Made by a program: the position numbers and the translations under genes. Of a stretch of 19,551 nt of DNA, positions 1-7,330 are shown piece after piece; the first letter of the stretch is position 1, and every line of letters begins with the position of its first letter. This stretch comes from Phycisphaerales bacterium (GTDB taxonomy: Bacteria > Planctomycetota > Phycisphaerae > Tepidisphaerales > Tepidisphaeraceae). The notes beneath the pieces were generated by a model that worked only from the letters and a program-made list of their open reading frames with translations, was not told the DNA's origin and ran no database searches. The stretch covers positions 1-19,551 of the forward strand of contig JAQGHK010000481.1 of assembly GCA_028288875.1 (NCBI GenBank), read 5' to 3'.

Positions 1-1302
1 GCCGAGATACTCAGTCTTTTTGTACTCACCGCGGCGCTCTTCGCAGATGCGCATCATGTTGCCGACGCAGTCCTGCGGCAGAATCAGCTGCATGCTGATA
101 AACGGCTCGCGAATTTCTTCGACGAGTGTCAGGTCAGGCAGTTCGCTGGGGCTGTCGATCTTCTTCACCGTGCCGTCGGTCATCAGGATTTCGTAAGTGA
201 CCGTCGGCGCGGTCTGGATCACCTCGATATTGAACTCGCGCTCCAGCCGCTCCTGGATGATTTCCATGTGCAACAGGCCGAGGAAGCCGCAGCGAAAGCC
301 GAAGCCAAGGGCATCGTTGTTTTCAGGATCGAATGAGAACGACGCGTCGTTCAGGCTCAGGCGGTCCATGGCGTCGCGCAATTCGTCATACTGCGTCTTG
401 CCACTAGGGTAGAAGTCGCAGTAAACCATCTGCTGGACCGGCTTGTAGCCGGGAAGCTGCTCGGTGGCTTTATTCTCTTCCTCGGTGATCGTGTCGCCGA
501 CGCGCACGTCGTGTAGATCTTTGATCGCGGCAACGATGTAACCCACCTCGCCGTGGCCGATCTTGTCGACCTGTGTGCGGCGCGGCGTGTGCTTGCCGAG
601 GTCATTGATCTGATAGAGCTTGTTGGTGCCCATGAACCGGATCTTCATCCCCTTGCGCAGTTCGCCGTCGATGACGCGAACGTAAGTGACGACGCCACGG
701 TAGTCGTCGTAAATGCTGTCAAAGATCAGGGCGCGGGTCGGTGCGGTGGCGCTGCCGCGCGGGCCGGGCAGGCGGTCGCAGAGGGCGGTGATCAGTTCGT
801 CGATGCCGATGCCGCTTTTAGCGCTGACGTTGATCGCGTCTTCGGCCGGGAAGCCGAGCACGTCTTCGATTTCCTGGGCGACCTTCTCCGGCATTGCGCT
901 CGGCAGGTCGATCTTGTTAATGACCGGCACGATCTCCAGATTCGCATCGACGGCGGCGTACGCATTGGCTACGGTCTGGGCCTGCACGCCCTGCGTGCTG
1001 TCGACGACGAGCAGCGCCCCCTCGCAAGCCTGCATGGCCCGTTGGACCTCGTAATGGAAATCGACGTGGCCGGGCGTATCGATGAAGTTCAGCATGTACT
1101 GCTCGCCGCGGTGCATGTGGAACACCGTGACGGCGCTGGCTTTGATGGTGATGCCGCGTTCCTTCTCCAGATCCATGTCGTCCAGCATCTGGGCGGAGAA
1201 TTCGCGTTCGGTGATAGCGCCGGCCCGCATCAGCAGGCGGTCGCTGAGGGTGCTTTTGCCGTGGTCAATATGAGCGATGATCGAGAAATTACGAATTTTC
1301 AT
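1..1302 (-). CDS. lepA: Elongation factor 4 (LepA), 3' end cut by window
   Basis: Translational GTPase that binds the ribosome and is thought to back-translocate or remodel stalled ribosomes. The frame reads from the ATG at 1302 to base 1 without a stop, giving 434 residues of a protein usually about 600 long, so the C-terminal domain lies outside the window. The N-terminus MKIRNFSIIAHIDHGKST contains the G1 P-loop (AHIDHGKST). Further in are DTPGHVDF (G3), NKIDLP (G4) and the LepA-typical FCGFLGLLHMEI stretch. These rule out EF-G and TypA. No clear Shine-Dalgarno precedes the ATG; the bases just upstream form a short G+C-rich hairpin. It is divergent from the AI-2E-family gene across about 115 bases. 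Identification is secure; only the 3' end is unseen. Confidence 0.97.
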   Translation of the reverse strand, partial: MKIRNFSIIAHIDHGKSTLSDRLLMRAGAITEREFSAQMLDDMDLEKERGITIKASAVTVFHMHRGEQYMLNFIDTPGHVDFHYEVQRAMQACEGALLVVDSTQGVQAQTVANAYAAVDANLEIVPVINKIDLPSAMPEKVAQEIEDVLGFPAEDAINVSAKSGIGIDELITALCDRLPGPRGSATAPTRALIFDSIYDDYRGVVTYVRVIDGELRKGMKIRFMGTNKLYQINDLGKHTPRRTQVDKIGHGEVGYIVAAIKDLHDVRVGDTITEEENKATEQLPGYKPVQQMVYCDFYPSGKTQYDELRDAMDRLSLNDASFSFDPENNDALGFGFRCGFLGLLHMEIIQERLEREFNIEVIQTAPTVTYEILMTDGTVKKIDSPSELPDLTLVEEIREPFISMQLILPQDCVGNMMRICEERRGEYKKTEYLG

Positions 1303-1417
1303 GAGGCTATGCCGGCCCCGGGCCGGACACCGCATTGTAACCGGAGCGACCCAATAGCTGTAGTTTGCAAATTTATGCCGTCGCCGGGGCCGATTGGGAG
1401 GATACGATTCGGCCAGA

Positions 1418-2506
1418 ATGCAACGATTCAATATCCGCTGGCTCGCCCTGCTCGCCATCTGCCTGATCGCCCTTTATCTCTGCTGGTTGATCGTTTTCCC
1501 GTTTCTGGACGTGATCATCTGGTCGGTCGTGCTGGCGATCGTCGCCTACCCGTTTTACGAACGCGTCCGGCGGCGCGTGACGAGCCCGAAGTGGGCCGCG
1601 TCCTTGATCACGGTGATGGCCATCATCGTCATCGGATTGCTGCCAATCGCGATCCTGGCGGTATCCGCGGCTTCCCAGGTGCCGGAGGGCATCGACGCCG
1701 CCCAGGACGGGATCAATAAGGTCAAGCAGTTTCTCGCTGGCGACAGCCGCGTGGCCCATTACATCCACCAGTACGTGAACACGGATCAACTTGGCGAGCA
1801 GATCAAAGGCGTGGCCGGCCCGGCGATTCAGAACTCACTCAAAGTCGCTGGCGGCGTGCTGGGCATTTTGGTCAAGATCGCCTTCACGATGTTCGCTCTT
1901 TTCTATCTGCTGCGCGACGCTGATGCGATCGGCCGAGCGACAATGAATTTGCTTCCGCTGACCGAGGCGCAGGCACTAAAGGTGTTTCACCGCTGCCGGG
2001 AAGTGATCAAGGCCAGCGTGCAGGGCGTGATGGTGATCGCCGCCGTCCAGGGGGTCATTGGCGGCATTTCGTTCGTCGCCGTAGGTATTCCGTCGTCGGT
2101 GCTGTGGGGCTTTGTGATGTTCATCACCGCCTTGGTGCCGGCGGTCGGCGCGGCCATTGTGTGGCTGCCTGCAGCGGCAATCCTGGCGATCAATGGTCAT
2201 TATTGGAAAGCCGGCATCATTGTCTTCGTCGGCGGTGTGATCGTCAGCTCGATCGATAACGTGCTTCGCCCCCGCCTCGTCGGCGAAAAAGCAGGACTGC
2301 ACGATCTGGTCATCTTCTTCAGCGTCCTGGGCGGCCTGCAGGCGTTCGGCGTCGCGGGCCTCTTCATCGGACCCGTCGTGGTCGCCCTTACCCTGTCCAT
2401 TATCGAAGTCTTCAAGCAGATGAATCCTGTCGGCGCGGTCGCCGCGCAGCCCGAGAAGAAAATGCTCGTCGCGTCCGACGGAACAGAACTCATCACTGCG
2501 AGCTGA
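1418..2506 (+). CDS. AI-2E/PerM family integral membrane transporter
   Basis: Protein of 362 residues made largely of hydrophobic helices: two near residues 6-50, one at about 65-85, and a cluster from about 155 to the C-terminus. A hydrophilic periplasmic/cytosolic stretch sits at about 90-140. The arrangement, the internal FxLRDAD-like segment (FYLLRDADAIG) and the C-terminal GVAGLFIGPVVVALTLSIIE match the AI-2E transporter (PF01594, formerly UPF0118/PerM) family, which includes TqsA and various permeases and antiporters. The substrate cannot be told from sequence. I chose the ATG at 1418; an in-frame TTG at 1394 would add eight residues, and a GGGAGG lies at 1396-1401, rather far from the ATG. 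Its 3' end overlaps the convergent lipoprotein gene by 14 bases. Confidence 0.88.
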   Translation: MQRFNIRWLALLAICLIALYLCWLIVFPFLDVIIWSVVLAIVAYPFYERVRRRVTSPKWAASLITVMAIIVIGLLPIAILAVSAASQVPEGIDAAQDGINKVKQFLAGDSRVAHYIHQYVNTDQLGEQIKGVAGPAIQNSLKVAGGVLGILVKIAFTMFALFYLLRDADAIGRATMNLLPLTEAQALKVFHRCREVIKASVQGVMVIAAVQGVIGGISFVAVGIPSSVLWGFVMFITALVPAVGAAIVWLPAAAILAINGHYWKAGIIVFVGGVIVSSIDNVLRPRLVGEKAGLHDLVIFFSVLGGLQAFGVAGLFIGPVVVALTLSIIEVFKQMNPVGAVAAQPEKKMLVASDGTELITAS

Positions 2507-3035
2507 GTTTTTCGCGCTGGAAGCGCGTCAGCTTCCCCGTTCTGGCATCGAAGGTGCAATTCCAAGTCTGAATCGTCGGCGTAAGGCCGGAACGCATATT
2601 GGTGCCGATCGACCCCGTCGAGCCTGACCCCGGCCCAGTCACCGGCGCGTCGCTCGTGATGCGATAGGTCCACTCGCTGTCGGTCTGACTGATCAGCTTG
2701 CAGGTGTCTTTGTACAGCTCCGGGCTGCCGGTAATGACCATGTTGGCCTCCTGCACGGTCAGGCCGGGTTCCAGCCTGCCGCTCTGGATCACCTTTTGTT
2801 TAGCCTCGGCGACGGCCGTTTTGTTGCGCATCACGATGTTTTCATGGCTTACACCCTGCACCTGCCCGCGCAGCTTCGCATTTTCAGCGCGGAGGTAATC
2901 CAGTTCCGCCTGCTGGGAAGCAAAGGTCGTTGTTGGCGCCTCGGCCGCCACCGGGGTGGCGGGCGTTGAGGTCGTCGTCGAACAGGCAATACCCGAGAGG
3001 GCCAGCACGGCAAGGGAGAAGCGTTGAAACCGCAT
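2493..3035 (-). CDS. Coiled-coil lipoprotein with BamE/SmpA-like C-terminal region
   Basis: Protein of 180 residues. Residues 1-17 form a lipoprotein signal ending SGIAC, so Cys18 is the likely lipidation site (the -3 glycine is not ideal for a lipobox). A Thr/Pro/Ala-rich linker follows. Residues about 38-80 are charged with heptad-like spacing (QQAELDYLRAENAKLRGQV), suggesting a coiled coil. The C-terminal part has the pattern LxxGLTVQEANMVITGSPEL, then EWTYRI and TFDARTGKLTRFQ. This resembles SmpA/OmlA/BamE-type domains (helix, Gly-x-Pro turn, Trp strand, final strand). Two cysteines (112 and 160) could pair in the periplasm. The start at 3035 is chosen because the signal peptide begins there; the frame stays open upstream. 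Exact function is unknown; envelope role is inference. Confidence 0.72.
   Translation of the reverse strand: MRFQRFSLAVLALSGIACSTTTSTPATPVAAEAPTTTFASQQAELDYLRAENAKLRGQVQGVSHENIVMRNKTAVAEAKQKVIQSGRLEPGLTVQEANMVITGSPELYKDTCKLISQTDSEWTYRITSDAPVTGPGSGSTGSIGTNMRSGLTPTIQTWNCTFDARTGKLTRFQREKLSSQ
2501..2533. terminator. Hairpin at a convergent gene junction, possible bidirectional terminator
   Basis: AGCTGA (2501-2506) pairs with TCAGCT (2528-2533), and inside them CGCGCT (2513-2518) pairs with AGCGCG (2522-2527) around the loop GGA. Six unpaired bases (GTTTTT) form an asymmetric bulge. It covers the stop of the transporter gene and the last codons of the lipoprotein gene. There is no clean U-tract after the stem on either strand, so terminator function is only plausible. 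Confidence 0.3.
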
Positions 3036-3106
3036 GAGCGGCGATTGTTGTCGCCCTTGACGGCCGCTGCAAATTTCACGGGACGAGCAACCACCTTCGC
3101 CAATGC

Positions 3107-3137
3107 AAACGCCGGACTCACGAGGAGCCCGGCGTTT
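3107..3137. terminator. Stem-loop downstream of tRNA-Arg
   Basis: AAACGCCGG (3107-3115) is perfectly complementary to CCGGCGTTT (3129-3137). The inner CTC/GAG (3117-3119 with 3125-3127) extends the stem after one mismatch. It lies about 9 bases past the 3' end of the minus-strand tRNA. The stem ends in a TTT on either strand, but no longer T-run follows. The position fits transcription termination of the tRNA gene; it also precedes the lipoprotein gene, so an attenuator-like role is possible. Confidence 0.5.
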
Positions 3138-3145
3138 CGGTTTCA

Positions 3146-3219
3146 TGTCGTCGGCGGGGGTCGAACCTGCAACCTTCGGCTTCGGAGGCCGACGCTCTAT
3201 CCAATTGAGCTACGACGAC
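3146..3219 (-). tRNA. tRNA-Arg (anticodon CCG)
   Basis: A full 74-base cloverleaf reads on the minus strand. The acceptor stem GTCGTCG/CGACGAC pairs perfectly and the discriminator is A. D stem is GCTC/GAGC with GG in the loop. The anticodon stem TCGGC/GCCGA encloses the loop CTCCGAA, giving anticodon CCG, which reads the Arg codon CGG. The variable loop is 5 bases. The T arm has loop TTCGACC, with stem GCAGG against CCCGC, leaving one A-C mismatch (positions 51/63). The 3' CCA is not encoded (TGA follows), so CCA must be added after transcription. Confidence 0.95.
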
Positions 3220-3240
3220 GCGGGCCGGAAAGACTAACCG

Positions 3241-3273
3241 GCGGCGGCGAGTGCATCAAGCACTTGCCGCCGC
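3241..3273 (-). terminator. Hairpin terminator after the phosphomannomutase gene
   Basis: GCGGCGGCGAGTGC (3241-3254) faces GCACTTGCCGCCGC (3260-3273) around the 5-base loop ATCAA. On the plus strand this is 14 pairs with one G-T wobble; on the minus strand the wobble becomes an A-C mismatch. It starts seven bases past the stop of the minus-strand mutase gene and ends before the tRNA. The following sequence (CGGTTAGTCTTTCC) is only weakly T-rich. Position and stem strength support termination. Confidence 0.55.
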
Positions 3274-3279
3274 TGGGGG

Positions 3280-4674
3280 TTAGTGGCCTTCGGCGGGTTC
3301 GCCGAGACGGGTTTTGAGCTCGGCCAGCTTTTCCTTGAGCAGTTCGGGCGTCTTGGCTTCGAGATTCAGGCGAAGCATTGGTTCGGTGTTGCTCTTGCGG
3401 ACGTTGAACCACCAGTCGCCGTTATCGACGGTCAGGCCATCGAGGTAGTCGCTTTCGCCCTTGCTGTAGGCGTTGGCCAGTTCGCGGATCTTGCCGTCCT
3501 TGTCTTCGATCTGAAAGTTCAGTTCGCCCGACTGGAAATAGGTCTTCAGCGGGTCAATCAGGTCGCTGAGCGTGCCACGGCTCTGGCTGAGGATGCTCAG
3601 GACGCGCGCAAAGGCGATCGCACCGCTGTCGGCGTTGAAGTTATCGCGGAAGTAGAAGTGGCCAGACAACTCACCGCCGAAGACGGCGTGGGTCTCGGCC
3701 AAAGTCTTCTTCATGAATGCATGGCCGACGCGCTCGCGCTTCGGCACCCCGCCGGCGGCCTTCACTTCGTCGACAACGACATGGCTGCTGCGCAGGTCGT
3801 AAACGATCGTGCTGCCCTTGTTGGCGGGCTGCTTGAGGAAGTCTTTGGCGATTAGGGCTGTGAGGATGTCGCAGCCAATCGTCTGGCCCTTCTCGTCGAT
3901 GAACATGCACCGGTCAGCGTCGCCGTCGAAGCAGGCACCCAGGTCAAACTGGCCCTTTTTCATTTCCTCTTTGAGCATGTGCAAGTTGCTCTCAACGAGC
4001 GGGTTCGGCTCGTGAGTGAAGCTGCCCGTGATTTCAAAAAGGATCGGCGTGATGTGCAGATCGCGTACGCCGCCGAAGACAGCCGGCACCATCTTGCCGG
4101 CCATGCCGTTGCTGCCGTCGATGGCGATCTTGATCGGGCGGCGCAGGTGCAGGAAGCCCAGGACGTGCTTGCGGTAGCCGTCCCACAGGTCCATTTCTTC
4201 CAGCTTGCCCATGACGCCGGTGGTGGCCTTGGCTTTCAGAGCCATGGCGATGCGCTTGATGTCTTCGAGGCCCGTCGTGCTGCCGATCGGCTTAGCCTTG
4301 GGGCCGCTGATCTTGAAGCCGTTGTAGTTGATCGGATTGTGGCTGGCCGTGACCTGGATGCCGCCAACCGCGTCGAGCTCGTTCACAGCGAAGTAGATGA
4401 AGCTGGTGTCGATCATGCCGACGTCGACGACGTCAAAGCCGACGCTTCGGATGCCTTCAATCAGCGCCGCGGCCAACGGCGGCGAGTGCGGACGCATGTC
4501 CCGGCCGACGACCACGCGGTTCTCATTGGCAACCGTGATGCCGCCAAAGTGCGTCTCGCGACCGCGCTTGAGGAACTGACCAGTGGCATGGCCGACTTTC
4601 CAGGCGGCATCTTCATTGAGCGGTGCGGGATAGGTCGAACGGACGTCGTAGGCTTTGAAAATTTTCTCGATCAT
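3280..4674 (-). CDS. Phosphomannomutase/phosphoglucomutase
   Basis: Alpha-D-phosphohexomutase of 464 residues, the usual length of the AlgC/ManB-type PMM/PGM enzymes. It interconverts hexose 6-phosphate and 1-phosphate, feeding GDP-mannose or UDP-glucose sugars into envelope polysaccharide. All four active-site elements are visible: TASHNP with phosphoserine Ser111 (109-114), the metal loop DGDAD (250-254), the sugar-binding GGELSGH (333-339) and the phosphate-binding RKSNTEP (426-432). The start at 4674 is set by an AAAGGG Shine-Dalgarno six bases upstream; the frame is open a few codons further. It lies 182 bases after the last Tad-locus gene on the same strand, with a hairpin and a possible promoter between, so it is probably its own unit. 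Mannose versus glucose preference cannot be read from sequence. Confidence 0.94.
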   Translation of the reverse strand: MIEKIFKAYDVRSTYPAPLNEDAAWKVGHATGQFLKRGRETHFGGITVANENRVVVGRDMRPHSPPLAAALIEGIRSVGFDVVDVGMIDTSFIYFAVNELDAVGGIQVTASHNPINYNGFKISGPKAKPIGSTTGLEDIKRIAMALKAKATTGVMGKLEEMDLWDGYRKHVLGFLHLRRPIKIAIDGSNGMAGKMVPAVFGGVRDLHITPILFEITGSFTHEPNPLVESNLHMLKEEMKKGQFDLGACFDGDADRCMFIDEKGQTIGCDILTALIAKDFLKQPANKGSTIVYDLRSSHVVVDEVKAAGGVPKRERVGHAFMKKTLAETHAVFGGELSGHFYFRDNFNADSGAIAFARVLSILSQSRGTLSDLIDPLKTYFQSGELNFQIEDKDGKIRELANAYSKGESDYLDGLTVDNGDWWFNVRKSNTEPMLRLNLEAKTPELLKEKLAELKTRLGEPAEGH

Positions 4675-4713
4675 GGCATTCCCTTTGTGCAATCTCTTTG
4701 GACTAGCGTTTTG

Positions 4714-4741
4714 AGTGTACGGACACCGTGGCCAGCGGCAA
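4714..4741 (-). promoter_or_regulatory. Possible sigma-70-type promoter for the mutase gene
   Basis: On the minus strand TTGCCG (rc of 4736-4741) and TACACT (rc of 4714-4719) are separated by 16 bases; each matches four of six consensus positions. It lies about 40 bases before the mutase start, downstream of the hairpin at 4786-4810. Weak by itself, but well placed. Confidence 0.28.
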
Positions 4742-4785
4742 GCGGCGACGTAAAACCGACTTCACATGCCCGATAAAACGACGCA

Positions 4786-4810
4786 ACCCCGGCCGCCAAG
4801 CGGCCGGGGT
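4786..4810 (-). terminator. Perfect 11-bp hairpin ending the Tad operon
   Basis: ACCCCGGCCGC (4786-4796) and GCGGCCGGGGT (4800-4810) pair perfectly around a 3-base loop. It lies about 45 bases beyond the stop of the small lipoprotein gene on the minus strand. Transcription in that direction meets TTGCGTCGTTTTATC after the stem, so the T-run is displaced by several bases. A second small hairpin, TCTTCC/GGAAGA (4820-4825 with 4830-4835), sits just before it. Together these probably end the Tad transcript before the mutase gene. Confidence 0.6.
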
Positions 4811-4856
4811 GCTTCGGGTTCTTCCCTCCGGAAGACGGGATGAGTCGGGGTTGCCC

Positions 4857-5363
4857 TTATTTGGCGGCGGTCATGCCGCCCGCGGCAGGCGCGGCCGAAC
4901 CGGCGTGCTGGGCGGCCAGGGCGGCAAGGCCAGGCTCGGCCGGGGCGGAAACGCCCGGGTTGGCGCCGGCCGTGATCGTGTAAGCGTCTTCGGCGATACC
5001 GCCGCGGGCCAAGGCCTTGGCGACGCTGTCGTGGGCAGTTTCATAGGCGTCGCCCTTCGGGACGTCGAGGAAGATCGCCAGCTTGCCGGTTTCGGGGCCA
5101 TAGGCCATCGCGGACAGCTTCTGGTAGCCCAGGCTGTTCAGCTTGCCATTGGTGAAGTGCTGTGAGTACAGCGTGCCGTCTTCACGGGCGCCGTTCGCCC
5201 GCTGCTGCGCGAAGATGTTGTCGACATTGCGGGCCTCATCGTCCGGGCGGAACGAATCGTTCACGAACGGCGACGGGTGGTTTCCGTTGGTGCAGCCTCC
5301 CATGATGGCGGCGACGGTCAGGACCGACAGGCTCACGGTGGTGCGGAAGGTGGTGAAGTTCAT
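4857..5363 (-). CDS. Small lipoprotein at the end of the Tad operon, CpaD-like
   Basis: Protein of 168 residues. Residues 1-23 are a signal sequence ending IMGGC, so Cys24 is a likely lipid anchor (the -3 Met is not a standard lipobox residue). The mature part contains the run GKLNSLGYQKLSAMAYGPE, then GKLAIFLDVPKGDAYETAHD and VAKALARGGIAEDAYTI. This layout (a short LSxxG/D helix, a strand ending in hPxG, an Ala-rich helix ending Lxx.GI, and a final strand) recalls CpaD, the Tad pilus lipoprotein, but lacks its C-terminal Cys-rich part. The C-terminus is Ala/Gly/Pro-rich and probably disordered. It starts 28 bases after tadC with an AAGGAAAG Shine-Dalgarno, so it is co-transcribed. Being a reduced CpaD is my inference. 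Confidence 0.68.
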   Translation of the reverse strand: MNFTTFRTTVSLSVLTVAAIMGGCTNGNHPSPFVNDSFRPDDEARNVDNIFAQQRANGAREDGTLYSQHFTNGKLNSLGYQKLSAMAYGPETGKLAIFLDVPKGDAYETAHDSVAKALARGGIAEDAYTITAGANPGVSAPAEPGLAALAAQHAGSAAPAAGGMTAAK

Positions 5364-5391
5364 GGCTAGTCTTTCCTTCGGGTCTTGTGTG

Positions 5392-6330
5392 TTAGGACTT
5401 GAACAGATCGCTCGCAAACAGCCCCAGCACCGTCGGTCCGGCCAGGACGATAAAGGTGGCCGGGAAGATGAAGAGCACAAGCGGGAAGCTCATTTTGACG
5501 GACGCCTTCGCGGCCATTTCTTCGGCGACCGCCTGGCGTTTGATTCGCAGCGTTTCCGACTGAATACGCAACGCGCCGGCGATGCTGGTACCGAAACGTT
5601 CGGCCTGCACCAGCATGGCAACCAACTGTTGGATCGCCGCGCTGCCGGTTCGGCTGCCCATGTTTTTCAGGGCCTCTGAGCGGGCAATGCCGACGCGGGT
5701 TTCCATGTGGGCAATGCCGAATTCGCGGCTGATGATCGGGTGAGCGATCTGCAGCTCGTCACCGACGCGCTGCATTGCAGCATCGACGGTCAGGCCGGCC
5801 TCGACACACACGACCATCAGGTCGAGCGCGTCAGGCAGACCGAGCTGCAGGAACCGCTGGTTCGTGCTGATCTTGCCCTTGAGCCACATCGTCGGCGTGA
5901 GGTAACCAATCAGGCCACCGATCGCGCCGCCCATCATCAGGTAGTCGGTATAGAGACCGAAGATGATGCCGGACAACAAGCCGCCAATCAGGCAGATGAA
6001 TTTGAAGCCCTGCACGCCACGAATGGCGCTGGCCGAGTAAATGCCGGCCATAGCAAGCTGCTTCTTCAGGCCGCTCTTCTTCTCGCCCTCTTTGGGCATG
6101 AACGGTGAAGCCGCAGCTTGGCCGATTTTGGCGGCCATCTTCCGCATGCTGCTGGCGTTGGGATCGCCCTTCTCGACCGATCCTGGTCCTGATTCCGCCG
6201 GGCGCTCGTTGCGCAACCGGCCGAGCAGCTTGTTATCCTGCTTGCCGACGAGCATGCTGGCGATCGCGTAAACGATCGAGCCAACCGCACCGCCGGAGCA
6301 CAGGAAGAAAATGATTTGGTTGATCGCCAT
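5392..6330 (-). CDS. tadC: Tad pilus inner-membrane platform protein TadC
   Basis: Protein of 312 residues with the type II secretion F (T2SF, GspF/PilC-like) architecture used in Tad systems. It has an N-terminal membrane helix (about 5-28), a charged cytosolic linker, and paired membrane helices at about 108-148. A cytosolic helical T2SF domain at about 160-280 carries LPDALDLMVVCVEAGLTVDAA, and a final membrane helix lies at about 283-308. With TadB it forms the membrane platform on which the CpaF ATPase acts to extrude pilin. It follows tadB by 23 bases with an AAGG Shine-Dalgarno. The LPDALD and EAGL motifs and position after tadB identify it as TadC; length is normal. Confidence 0.93.
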   Translation of the reverse strand: MAINQIIFFLCSGGAVGSIVYAIASMLVGKQDNKLLGRLRNERPAESGPGSVEKGDPNASSMRKMAAKIGQAAASPFMPKEGEKKSGLKKQLAMAGIYSASAIRGVQGFKFICLIGGLLSGIIFGLYTDYLMMGGAIGGLIGYLTPTMWLKGKISTNQRFLQLGLPDALDLMVVCVEAGLTVDAAMQRVGDELQIAHPIISREFGIAHMETRVGIARSEALKNMGSRTGSAAIQQLVAMLVQAERFGTSIAGALRIQSETLRIKRQAVAEEMAAKASVKMSFPLVLFIFPATFIVLAGPTVLGLFASDLFKS

Positions 6331-6353
6331 GTCGTTTGCCTTCTAGTGCTGGG

Positions 6354-7319
6354 TTAGACCTTGATGGTGGTGATCTTGCGGATGACGAACAGGCCGAGCA
6401 GCTGCAGGCCGAATGCCACGCTCAGCATGATGATGCCGATCGTCTGCTCCAGAAGCCGGCCGGCATACTCTTTGTTCAAGCAGTAGCTGAGCACGAACAT
6501 CACCGCAGGAAAGGCCGCCAGGATATAGCCGGTAAACCGACCTTCCGCCGTCTTGGCTTTTACATGCTGCTGCAGACGGACACGGTGACGAATCATCGCG
6601 CCGATGTTGTTGAGCACTTCGCCCAGGTCGCCACCGGTCTGACGCTGAATCAGGACGGCCGTCACGAAGAAAGCAAAGTCTGACGAGTCGACACGGTCGA
6701 CGGCGGCACGCAGGGTGTCTTCCATCGATGCACCGAGCGAGTGCTGCTCGTAGACGCGGCGAAATTCGCCGCTGATCGGCTGCGGCAACTCTTCGGCCAT
6801 CAACTGAAAGCCGGTGGACATCGAATGACCGGCACGAAGCGCACGGCAGAGGAAATCGAGTGCATCGGGGAGCTGGTCCGCCATCAGCTTCTGACGGCGA
6901 TTACGCTTGTTCATCAGCACCAGGAAGGGAACCGCCCCGCCCAGGATGGCCGCAACTAGCGACACGAACACGCCCATCGTGATCAGGAACACCATCAGCA
7001 TCAGCCCGACGGCCGACGAGGCGACGATCCACAGAAATTTCTTGAGCGTGACGTTCGGAGCCGACTGAAGCAGCGTCTTATTGACGTTGTGAACGATCTC
7101 AAAGCGGCCCAGCAAGCCTTGGACTTCGTCCAGGCCGGTGCGGCGACGCAGGCTCTTGGTCAGGTCGGATTGGACCTGATCTTCGATCGTGCGTTTGAGT
7201 CGGCCGTTGATCTTCCGCTGCTCGCCCTGGTCCATGAACATGCGGAGCAGGTTCCACAGGCCCATCACCAGGCTGGCAACGGTTACGGCGACGATGATTT
7301 GAAAGAATATTGTTGTCAT
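6354..7319 (-). CDS. tadB: Tad pilus inner-membrane platform protein TadB
   Basis: Protein of 321 residues, T2SF-family partner of TadC. It has an N-terminal membrane helix (residues about 3-25), a charged linker, two membrane helices at about 96-138, and a cytosolic T2SF domain at about 145-260. That domain carries LPDALDFLCRALRAGHSM and the second half RQTGGDLGEVLNNI. Two C-terminal membrane helices lie at about 262-314. The TGGDLGEVL sequence is a hallmark of TadB-type proteins. The start at 7319 is fixed by a GAGG five bases upstream; the open frame continues 30 codons into cpaF but has no reason to be used. It lies 11 bases after the cpaF stop, indicating tight co-expression. Confidence 0.94.
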   Translation of the reverse strand: MTTIFFQIIVAVTVASLVMGLWNLLRMFMDQGEQRKINGRLKRTIEDQVQSDLTKSLRRRTGLDEVQGLLGRFEIVHNVNKTLLQSAPNVTLKKFLWIVASSAVGLMLMVFLITMGVFVSLVAAILGGAVPFLVLMNKRNRRQKLMADQLPDALDFLCRALRAGHSMSTGFQLMAEELPQPISGEFRRVYEQHSLGASMEDTLRAAVDRVDSSDFAFFVTAVLIQRQTGGDLGEVLNNIGAMIRHRVRLQQHVKAKTAEGRFTGYILAAFPAVMFVLSYCLNKEYAGRLLEQTIGIIMLSVAFGLQLLGLFVIRKITTIKV

Positions 7320-7330
7320 CGCGACCTCGT

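Noticed and set aside
1312..1326. CCGGCC/GGCCGG hairpin in the lepA leader, considered as a regulatory element
   Set aside because: Only six pairs with a three-base loop in G+C-rich DNA, with no further structure or match to a known leader.
553..1719. A 388-codon plus-strand frame opposite lepA
   Set aside because: lepA is unmistakable on the minus strand; this frame has no family features and runs into the AI-2E gene.
3979..4776. A plus-strand frame opposite the phosphohexomutase gene
   Set aside because: Antisense to a complete enzyme with all active-site motifs; no independent evidence.
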